The position numbers were made by a program, and so were the translations under genes. Shown here piece after piece: positions 8,378-15,968 of a stretch of 42,058 nt of DNA (position 1 is the first letter of the stretch; every line of letters begins with the position of its first letter). The stretch is from Acidobacterium sp. S8 (GTDB lineage Bacteria; Acidobacteriota; Terriglobia; Terriglobales; Acidobacteriaceae): positions 1-42,058 of the forward strand of contig NZ_LMUM01000030.1 of assembly GCF_009765985.1 (NCBI RefSeq). Reading direction: 5' to 3'. The notes beneath the pieces are model-generated. The model was not told the origin of the DNA. It did not search any database and saw nothing but the letters and a program-made list of their open reading frames with translations.

Positions 8378-9051
8378 TGTTGATGAATAAGTGGGTGCGA
8401 CTTCCCTCGGGCTGGATCGAAGCTCAAGGTCTCCGCAAGCTCCGCTGGGGTAAGCATGGGGGCTCAGGCAGCACCGCGGCTCTAATGGTCCTTGCGCCTA
8501 TCGGCCATTTCGCCAATCCGGTCGATGGAGTGGCCCAGCTCACATACGATCAACTGCAGGTGGCCACCGGCCTCAGTCGGGCGAAAATTTCCGAAGGATT
8601 GGGTCTGTTGACCGAATTGGAGATCATCGCTCGATCGAGCGACCGCCGAAGCACGTTCGCGATTCAGTCTTATGGCCCTCCGGAGGCCGGCGGTTGGGCC
8701 AAGTTTCCGACGCGGCAAATGTATAACGCCGCCGGAAACATCATCGCCTTCGAGGATTTCAAACTTAGAAGCCGCGCCGAACTCGAGGCTCTCAAGCTCT
8801 TCTATCTTTTTGTGGCTCGAAGAGCGAATGACACGAATATGGCGAACATCAGTTACGACAAGATCGAAGACTACACGGGGATAGACCGCAAACGGATCAA
8901 GATTGCACTCAGTGTTCTGACAACCAACAACATGGTCCATGTTGAACAGTTACCGCGATCGTCGGGAGATCAGGGAATATCCTATGCGTATCGCGTCGTA
9001 GGAATTGACCCGCATGTACATCAGGGCACTCGTAATCGGCGAACTCTTTAG
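8377..9051 (+). CDS. Protein with two winged-helix DNA-binding domains
   Basis: The 224-residue protein has two helix-turn-helix units. The first is at about residues 52-85 (LTYDQLQVATGLSRAKISEG, then LGLLTELEIIAR). The second is at about residues 165-200 (ISYDKIEDYTGIDRKRIKIA, then LSVLTTNNMVHVEQ). Each looks like a winged-helix replication initiator or transcription factor domain. The tandem pair resembles plasmid and phage replication proteins of the Rep/DnaD kind. An alternative start is the ATG at 8383. The stop lies within a potential upstream extension of the next gene. It could initiate replication of the element or regulate it. No enzyme motif is visible. Confidence 0.6.
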   Translation: MLMNKWVRLPSGWIEAQGLRKLRWGKHGGSGSTAALMVLAPIGHFANPVDGVAQLTYDQLQVATGLSRAKISEGLGLLTELEIIARSSDRRSTFAIQSYGPPEAGGWAKFPTRQMYNAAGNIIAFEDFKLRSRAELEALKLFYLFVARRANDTNMANISYDKIEDYTGIDRKRIKIALSVLTTNNMVHVEQLPRSSGDQGISYAYRVVGIDPHVHQGTRNRRTL

Positions 9052-9070
9052 CTGCAACGAAGGTATGCGC

Positions 9071-10273
9071 ATGGCAGAGCAACCGGACCTCCCACACCTA
9101 CGTGATCTCCTGGGCGATGCTTGGGTCGATGCGGAAATATTCGGCGAAAACCCACAGCACGCTCTCGGCCGGTGGTGCCGTAAAGACCCTACAAACGCTT
9201 GGCTCCCGCATGTTGAATCGCTCGTGCGCAATCTGCTGACAAGCAACAGGGTCACGCTGGATCGTGCCGCGCTTGCCGTCAAATTGAAAGCTGAGTACGT
9301 GTCCACCCTGGCAGAGCTAGAAACCGCAGTGTTCCTCGAACAGTCTGAATTCCAAGTTGTACTGGAGCCTTTCGCTCCCGAGCGAGGAGCGGACCTCCGT
9401 GCAGATTTCAATGACGTGCCTTATTACTTGGAGGTTCGGGCGGTTGGTGACTCCGAAGAAGATGATCGCTTCAATGGCGTAAGCAATGAGCTGTTCGCTC
9501 TCCTCAACACAATTGATTCACACTATTCTGCAAACATCACTGTCGGAGAGGAATATGCTCCGCGTGGGCCACGTCTTCGTGAAGCAATGAAGGTGGCAGT
9601 TGAGGGTCTCAAGATTCTTGAGGAAGAACTGTGGGAGCGAGCGACCCTCTACTACTCACCGAAAGGCGGTTCATTGCTGAATCCTGGGGGCGACTACTCC
9701 GGTCATGCGACTGGCGCTTCTGGAGCGCTTCACCGGAACGTCGTCGAGACTGCCGACTTCGTAGTACGTTTTCAAAATACAGGACGGCGGAATGATCGGA
9801 CAACTGCGACTGCCGCCCGACCGTTCAAACATATCCCAGAGCCCGATCAGACGCACAAGAGACTGAACAAGATCATGAACAAAAAAAGGGAGCAACTGCC
9901 TAAAGATTCTCGTGGGATTGTAGTAATTGATTGCTCAGATCTCTTTATGTTGACGGACTTCTCAATCGATGCCGCGCTTTACGGTGACCTGATGGTTCAC
10001 TTCGAGCCAGTGGCGCCGGGCCAACCGGTTGGGCCGCCTATCCCGTATCGGAACGGCCGCGGGCTCTTCGCCAAGACTTCAAGAGTTTCAGCGGTCCTGT
10101 TCCATCGACGATTCGTGGAGACTGGAACGATTAAGCAGGATTGGCAGGTCTACCCCACAAACAGAGCGAACGCAGACACGATTCGCCTCAGTGCGGTCGA
10201 GCTGGCTCGGTTTGGCCAGTTGGGTGATCGCGCGAACCTCGCCGCCGAGGAAGCACCCGGCAATACTGCATAG
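9071..10273 (+). CDS. Hypothetical protein with possible PD-(D/E)XK nuclease core
   Basis: The 400-residue protein is of unknown family. ATG 9071 has GAAGG seven bases upstream. Near residues 80-125 is a helix with Glu (STLAELETAVFLEQSEF), then ERGADLRADF, then YYLEVRAVG. This order (E, then GxD, then ExR/K) resembles a PD-(D/E)XK nuclease with Arg in place of the usual Lys. The rest is mixed alpha/beta with no other motif I know. It is third in the operon starting at 8237 and is convergent with the helicase gene, ending 12 bases away. It may be a defence or maintenance nuclease, which is inference. Confidence 0.5.
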   Translation: MAEQPDLPHLRDLLGDAWVDAEIFGENPQHALGRWCRKDPTNAWLPHVESLVRNLLTSNRVTLDRAALAVKLKAEYVSTLAELETAVFLEQSEFQVVLEPFAPERGADLRADFNDVPYYLEVRAVGDSEEDDRFNGVSNELFALLNTIDSHYSANITVGEEYAPRGPRLREAMKVAVEGLKILEEELWERATLYYSPKGGSLLNPGGDYSGHATGASGALHRNVVETADFVVRFQNTGRRNDRTTATAARPFKHIPEPDQTHKRLNKIMNKKREQLPKDSRGIVVIDCSDLFMLTDFSIDAALYGDLMVHFEPVAPGQPVGPPIPYRNGRGLFAKTSRVSAVLFHRRFVETGTIKQDWQVYPTNRANADTIRLSAVELARFGQLGDRANLAAEEAPGNTA

Positions 10274-10285
10274 TGTCCGGGGCGG

Positions 10286-12121
10286 TCACGGCTGACTCGA
10301 ACTACCGACCCGGTTGTTGAGCAGTAAGACACATGGGTCACCTTGTGGGGTCAGAATCAGAGTCTTCTGTTTTGCGCGAGTGATTGCGACTCGGAAATTC
10401 TGCCGTGTCTCATCGTCGGCATTCGACAGGAGATTTGATTGCACGATGCGGTCGGGATTGGCAACGATTTGCCGCTTTGCGGTGCGCGGCCATCCTTCGA
10501 AGATGATGACTTCATCGAATTGTTTGCCTTTCGCTTTGTGCATATTCATGACGACAACGCCTGCCTCCGGTTTCGCTGTAGTGGCAAAGTGCTCCTGCAA
10601 GAAAGCATGTTGGATGATCTCAAGGGCGTTGCGATAGTATCCGTTGTCGCGCCAATCTTGCGAGAGACCCTGGCGTAGAACAGTTCCACGCTCAAGGAGG
10701 CGGACATTGCGCACTTCATGCGCAATGTCCCGCAGCTTCGGACAGCTACTATCTTTGAGAATGCGGCGCACGGCAATCCAATCTTTGTCTGGGTCGCCCA
10801 ACAGTACTAACTGCCGCACTTCGTTGTAGGAGGAGAGAAGATTCACTAGGATGCTGTTCGCTCGAATTTGCTTTCCAGCTCCCTGGCGTGCAATGAACTC
10901 CTCGAATGCACTGCGAACACCTTTACTCGCTTGCATGTCCCCCTTGGTGATTTCTCCACCGCCACGTCCTTGAAAGTACTCAGACACCAAATCGACGAAG
11001 CGAGCGAAATGATCGGATGAAGGATCAGGTTGCAGTAAATAGGCAATGACATAAGCACTCAAAATCGGCCCCTCCATATCCACAGAGGAAACGTGACGAA
11101 TGGCGGTCATGCCTGCAGGCGGTTCGCTAAAGACATCCGAGACAACCTGCATCAGTTTTTTAGTAGGAACAAGCACAGCCAGACACCAGTCGCGCCTACC
11201 TGTCTCAGCAAGTCGCTTCCGGGCGTTGTACACCTCCGTCACAAGGGACGAGTATGCTTGGCCGTCATTTGCGGGATAGAGTTTGCGTTCCACTCCTCGA
11301 TAATCTGCTTGGCGAAAATGTCCCTTAAGGACATCGTTGCCGAAAACGGCGATGTCGGTTCCGTTACTTCGGTGGTTATCGTCGCTCAAATCGTTACAGG
11401 TCGGGGCGAACGCTTCGATGAAATGATTGAGTCGTTGCGGGTCCGCTCCAATCCACCCGTAGATACGTTGTTCCGGGTCTGCCAAGGCATGGAGAACGGA
11501 GGTTTTGCCCAGCTGCTGAACCACGTACCACTGAGCACCATTGGTGTCTTGAAATTCGTCCAAGACAATGACGGGATATCTGTTCGAGACAAGGGCTCTG
11601 ACACGTTCACTCTCTGCGAGAATCTTTCCCGCGTACAACGCAAAGAGGTCAAAACAGATTCGCCCTTCTATCTTTGCCAACCTTTCACGTTCAGCCGCCT
11701 CCCGCGTACTTCTTTCAAGTTTCTCTTCCTTCGTCGCCTTGCGCCCGTACTCAGAACGGATCTCGGAAAGAGCTATGGACGCCTCGGGCGGAGTCATAAT
11801 CGCAATGGAGCGCGGCAATCCGATCAAGTAGCCGTGGCTTTTCAGAATGCGCCAAAAGAACGAATGATAGGTGTCGACTTCGATTTTTTGTTGAAGGGCT
11901 GCCGGAATCTTCTGCTCGTATTGGATCGCCTGTAGGACGCGAGACACGGTGGCGCGGGCGAAACTGAGAAACAGAACTCTCTGCTCGGGCATGAGCTGTC
12001 TCTGAGCGAGATCGGCGGCCTTGATGATCGCAACTGTTGTCTTCCCAGAGCCAGGCCCACCCTTCACAAGCATGTGGCTTGTGGCGGCTAAGATGTCGAG
12101 TTGTCGCCGAGTTAGCTCCAT
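10286..12121 (-). CDS. UvrD-like superfamily 1 helicase, GajB-like
   Basis: This is an ATP-dependent 3'-5' DNA helicase of superfamily 1A. All motifs are visible: Walker A KGGPGSGKTT near residue 20, motif II VIVLDEFQDT, motif III LADPEQRIYGW, motif IV DDNHRS, motif V VVMNMHKAKGKQFDEVIIF and motif VI VAITRAK. The 611-residue start at ATG 12121 begins MELTRRQLDIL. The longer frame overlaps the upstream gene and is discarded. It lies four bases after the OLD-family fragment. OLD nuclease plus a short UvrD helicase is the Gabija (GajA-GajB) defence arrangement. The helicase is intact, but its GajA-like partner is not. Confidence 0.88.
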   Translation of the reverse strand: MELTRRQLDILAATSHMLVKGGPGSGKTTVAIIKAADLAQRQLMPEQRVLFLSFARATVSRVLQAIQYEQKIPAALQQKIEVDTYHSFFWRILKSHGYLIGLPRSIAIMTPPEASIALSEIRSEYGRKATKEEKLERSTREAAERERLAKIEGRICFDLFALYAGKILAESERVRALVSNRYPVIVLDEFQDTNGAQWYVVQQLGKTSVLHALADPEQRIYGWIGADPQRLNHFIEAFAPTCNDLSDDNHRSNGTDIAVFGNDVLKGHFRQADYRGVERKLYPANDGQAYSSLVTEVYNARKRLAETGRRDWCLAVLVPTKKLMQVVSDVFSEPPAGMTAIRHVSSVDMEGPILSAYVIAYLLQPDPSSDHFARFVDLVSEYFQGRGGGEITKGDMQASKGVRSAFEEFIARQGAGKQIRANSILVNLLSSYNEVRQLVLLGDPDKDWIAVRRILKDSSCPKLRDIAHEVRNVRLLERGTVLRQGLSQDWRDNGYYRNALEIIQHAFLQEHFATTAKPEAGVVVMNMHKAKGKQFDEVIIFEGWPRTAKRQIVANPDRIVQSNLLSNADDETRQNFRVAITRAKQKTLILTPQGDPCVLLLNNRVGSSSQP

Positions 12122-12125
12122 TGGG

Positions 12126-13043
12126 CTATGGCGCAGACTGTGATGGGGGCGGAGGCACTGATCCCGCTGGAGGGGGAGGAATCGGTGGGGGCGGTGGGGG
12201 GTCACAGAGAAACGCTAGCGATTTGCAAGCATCACGCAACCATTGAGGTATTTCATCCTCGGTACACTGAGCGAGGAAATCCGCGATGCTCCATTCAGCT
12301 TTCGTAGCGCAAAAATATTCGAAGAGTGCGTCTTGAACCGATGAGCCTGGTGGCGAATATTTCACGGAGAGATGTGGCGGCCAAGTGATCATCTGCGCGA
12401 ACCGCACCATTGCGGCTTGGGTCGTGTTTTTGAGAACGAGGTTCTCGAAACCATCTTCGGGATGCATGTAGAGTTGTTGCACTTGGCCCTCAATGAGAAG
12501 CCTGGCCGGGTCGAGCTGCTTGTCACACAAGGCAAACGTCGTTTTGCCAATGTCTTTATAGAGCTTTGCGAGATCGGCGATGTTCCCTTCGCCGCCCGCG
12601 TCGATTGTGCAGATTCCGAGCGATTCAAGAGCGCGATAGATGTTGGGGTGCATTTCTGCTAGATGGCGGCATACCACTGGGAAAGCCGAAGCCTCCGTTG
12701 CTCCCTCAGCAATCAGAACTCGACGAGCCAGCAAGCCTTCACAAAACCGAGTCCGAAACTCTTGCCGATACCGCTTGAGTTTTACGCTGTGGGGCAAAGC
12801 GATCTGCGACTGCGATAAAGTTCCAGAACTGGTTCGTGCAAGAACTATGGTCTCTTCGAGTTTGAACTCTTCTAGCACATACGGAGAGTGCGAGGTAAAG
12901 AGCGTCTGGGAGGCGAGCTTTCGAATCTCGTGAACGATGCGCTTCTGCGCATACGGTGGGATAGCGGTTTCAGGCTCTTCCATCGCAAAAATTACGTTCT
13001 GCTTGTCTTGAGCGATCTGCGAGAGCATCGCCAGCACAAGCAT
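12126..13043 (-). pseudogene. 3' half of OLD-family ATPase-TOPRIM nuclease (GajA-like), N-terminus lost
   Basis: Intact OLD/GajA proteins have an ABC-type ATPase with Walker A near the N-terminus, then a TOPRIM nuclease. Here only the second part remains: Walker B VIFAMEEPE, the H-loop LFTSHSPYVLEEF, and TOPRIM segments RVLIAEGATEASAFPVV and FALCDKQLD. Roughly 240 residues including Walker A are missing. The homologous frame continues upstream of ATG 13043 to about 13090 (KFDAITFQTSLRFIN). It then runs into the NACHT gene in another frame, so this looks like a deletion junction. The C-terminus is an odd proline-rich tail (15 prolines in the last 25 residues). A truncated 305-residue product could still be made by reinitiation, but ATPase function should be lost. 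Confidence 0.75.
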
Positions 13044-15889
13044 ATTGATGAATCGCAGAGACGTCTGGAAGGTGATGGCGTCAAACTTCCACGGTGTTGC
13101 TGATGTAGTAGCAGCCGTAAATAAGGTAGAGGGCCACCAGCCCCGTCCGAAGCAAGGTCTAGTGCCATGACTGCATCTTCTTGGGAGATCGTGCCAGTCA
13201 TCGATATCGCATGGAGGCCTAACAACTGTAGGAGCGGTACATCGGTCTCCCTTGCTGCGACGCTTATCGAGTGTAAGGCTGGATGACTCGGGACAGCACG
13301 TACCAACGCTTCGATACAGGCAGCTCGTTGACTTACGGAGAAAGCTTGTTGTGCACGTTGTGCTAGATCATCGATCATCCCCGAATCGGAACGAAAAATT
13401 GTCGAGAGCGTATTTGCCGCTCCTCGGACAACATAGTCGTCTTCATCGTTAAGGGCTCGCAGAGCAGTTACGCGCGTGAGTTCATCGGCGGGCCATCGCT
13501 CCAGTTGGCTAAGCCAGTTTGCCCTCCAAAGTCCACGAGCAACACACCATTGATCCAATTTGGGCTGAACGAGCTCGCGAGTCCGTCGAGCCTGCAGTCC
13601 GTTCAAACATAGATGGAGAATGCGGCGCCGACGCTCCAAGTGATTCGAATGCTCGATTACCTCGAAGGCAAGTGTTGCGATCTCTTTGACCTGCTGCAAG
13701 GGGAGATTGAAGTCACTGAAGGCGACCTCAATTCGAAATTCTTCGAATCCTTCGCGGGCATATGCGCTCACGGAGGAGTCAGGAAAAGCCGCTAGAAGGC
13801 GGGAAAGCTCATCTGCCCGTGGCGTTAGTGAGCAGAGGTGAAGCAAGGTCTCGCGCCACTGTGGATCGCCGCAATATTTCGTAACAATCTGCGTCTGGTC
13901 ATCGATCGGCAGATTAGAGCAATAAACTGCAGCAAGCCGCTCCTGGAATGATCTGTGTAGGAACCCAAACGTGCGCAGTCCTTGGGGCACAAGCAAACCC
14001 AAACTGCCCTCTTCAATGTTGATGAACCCTTTAGCCACCTTCCTAGCATCGGCGTTTGGAAGTCCTAACCCAGCTCCCTCGTGTGACATGAGAACTTCCA
14101 AAAGCAATTTAAGGAAATCGTCTTCAGAAATCGTTCCGCCCGTCTGCCCAGTTTGAATTTCAAATGCGAGCCGGGCCAAGACGGTCTGAATCTCACGTTC
14201 GGAAAGCTGATCCGTGGGAATGATCGCAGCTGCTGTTCGCTTCCTTTGAGGATGATCGCGAAGCATGTGTTGAATAATCGAAGCGTATGCGTCGAACCTT
14301 CCCCCGGGAAGAGCTGCCCCCTGCAAACGAAGTGTGATGAGGAGCAGAAGGAACAACGGCACCCGAGACAACTCGTCTAGGTCACTTGATCGGTCAAGAT
14401 CTGAGATCAGCGATTCGATCTCATGCTGAACGGCTTTTGGCCCGTCTAAATGTTCCCCTGGCGAAGTCATTAGAGAGAACCATATTTCGCAGACGGCGGC
14501 GCGCTGCCTACCAGAAAGACCGGCTACTCGTGCGACCCGCCATTCACCGGAAAGCTTTAGCCAGTTAAGAGCATAAGGGCGCGCAGCTGCCAGGGCCGGC
14601 AGTTTCCTCATGTCGAGAAAGCGTTCGAGTTGTGCAAACGCCAGCGAGCCTGTCGGTTCATCGACCCATTCGTCGAGCCCATCGACAATAAGAAGAAGCC
14701 GCTCGTCGACAATTGCTTCTTCGACAAGCAAAAAGAGCTGATCTTCTCCCCAACTGTGAAACCACGAGCGAAGTACATCCACGAGCGAAGCTTGTGGTTG
14801 CCGTTGAAGAGTGTGGGTCCAGTACGCGAAGGGTATCCATACTGGTAGATGCCTACCCAACCGTTCAGCAATTGCCGGAAGAGTTGGCTCCTCCGATAAC
14901 AAATCTAAGATCATGTACCGTAGGAGCGTCGTTTTGCCGCTCCCGGCTGCCCCTACAATTAGCGCCCGATCGGTTCCACTGATCCAATCGTCTACCGGGA
15001 AACGGATCTCTCTGCTTTCAGAAGTTTCAGTTTCAGAAAGAAGCGAAAACGGTCGCGGGACGGCATTTTCATCGTCGATGGTCAGATCGAAAGCATCCGG
15101 TTTCCGACGCTGGCTTGAGGTCAATACCGTTTCTCTATTTGTGAGGTCTGGCAAAACAAAGCGCTTTGAGAGGTTCGTTCGTGGCGACATTGAACTCGCC
15201 AGTGAAGGAATTCCCGGATCGTTTTGCTCGAAGCTGTGTCGATAAAATGCTTCCAAACGCTTTCGGTATTGCTCCACCTTGCTCGGAGTGAGACGTGTCG
15301 AGAAACCTCCGCTACGTTCGGAACCACAAAACTTCGCGAGCCAGGAAGGGCCAAAAAAGTCGAACACGATTTCGGGCAGGCTCTTGAGCTTGATGGAGAG
15401 ACGAGTGCGGTTCCAAACCTCGAAACCCGTCTTATATTCCTGTAGGCGTTTTTCTTGATTATTGATTTCATCTGCACATGCGGTCGTCCGCAGGGCATGT
15501 GAGGTGCAGAGAACGAAGTTCGCGGCCGTGCCGCACCAGCTTTGCGAGAGAAATTTCGTAACTGCAGCGGCTATGTCGGACGGCCCGAACTCTTGAACTC
15601 TCTTGCATTGGTAAACGGAAACTATCCCGTCCGTTCGATGCCGAGATAAGAGATCAATGCCTTGTTGGTCTTGTCCGCGAACTCCATATTCGAGGCATTG
15701 TTCAACGGTTGCTTCTGCCTCGACCACACGAAGGCACAGCCTCTCAAAGTTTTCCCAAGTGAGTTCATCAAAGGGTAAATCCTGAGCAAGCGTTTCTGCA
15801 GGAGGGTCCGGGAGCGGAGATTCTGGCCCGGGCACGAGCAAATATGTTGGGATGCCGGTGAGAGTCGCCGTACTGGAATGTGAGGTCAT
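12992..15889 (-). CDS. Mrr-like nuclease-NACHT NTPase defence protein, 3' end altered
   Basis: The 965-residue protein resembles bacterial STAND/NACHT antiviral proteins. Residues about 35-150 are a restriction-endonuclease-like (Mrr) domain: LPFDELTWENFERLC, GQDQQGIDLLSR (catalytic Asp) and VYQCKR (QxK). A NACHT domain follows, with Walker A VGAAGSGKTTLLRYM near residue 310 and Walker B LLLIVDGLDEW near residue 400. An alpha-helical, HEAT-like C-terminal sensor follows. From about residue 915 the frame becomes low-complexity and Cys/Arg/Ser-rich, and it runs over OLD-gene sequence in another frame until 12992. The natural C-terminus is therefore probably lost. ATG 15889 is preferred to an upstream TTG. 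The family senses phage and kills the cell or degrades DNA. Whether this copy works is unclear. Confidence 0.75.
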   Translation of the reverse strand: MTSHSSTATLTGIPTYLLVPGPESPLPDPPAETLAQDLPFDELTWENFERLCLRVVEAEATVEQCLEYGVRGQDQQGIDLLSRHRTDGIVSVYQCKRVQEFGPSDIAAAVTKFLSQSWCGTAANFVLCTSHALRTTACADEINNQEKRLQEYKTGFEVWNRTRLSIKLKSLPEIVFDFFGPSWLAKFCGSERSGGFSTRLTPSKVEQYRKRLEAFYRHSFEQNDPGIPSLASSMSPRTNLSKRFVLPDLTNRETVLTSSQRRKPDAFDLTIDDENAVPRPFSLLSETETSESREIRFPVDDWISGTDRALIVGAAGSGKTTLLRYMILDLLSEEPTLPAIAERLGRHLPVWIPFAYWTHTLQRQPQASLVDVLRSWFHSWGEDQLFLLVEEAIVDERLLLIVDGLDEWVDEPTGSLAFAQLERFLDMRKLPALAAARPYALNWLKLSGEWRVARVAGLSGRQRAAVCEIWFSLMTSPGEHLDGPKAVQHEIESLISDLDRSSDLDELSRVPLFLLLLITLRLQGAALPGGRFDAYASIIQHMLRDHPQRKRTAAAIIPTDQLSEREIQTVLARLAFEIQTGQTGGTISEDDFLKLLLEVLMSHEGAGLGLPNADARKVAKGFINIEEGSLGLLVPQGLRTFGFLHRSFQERLAAVYCSNLPIDDQTQIVTKYCGDPQWRETLLHLCSLTPRADELSRLLAAFPDSSVSAYAREGFEEFRIEVAFSDFNLPLQQVKEIATLAFEVIEHSNHLERRRRILHLCLNGLQARRTRELVQPKLDQWCVARGLWRANWLSQLERWPADELTRVTALRALNDEDDYVVRGAANTLSTIFRSDSGMIDDLAQRAQQAFSVSQRAACIEALVRAVPSHPALHSISVAARETDVPLLQLLGLHAISMTGTISQEDAVMALDLASDGAGGPLPYLRLLLHQQHRGSLTPSPSRRLCDSSICLCWRCSRRSLKTSRT

Positions 15890-15968
15890 CGGAGTCCATC
15901 GTAACAACTAAGCAAGTTTTGCCTGTGATAATTCGGGCGTGACCGGGCCACGCAGGCCATTAGCCACG

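Noticed and set aside
11093-11935. 280-codon plus-strand open frame
   Set aside because: It is antisense to the UvrD-like helicase, whose motifs II-IV lie in this stretch.
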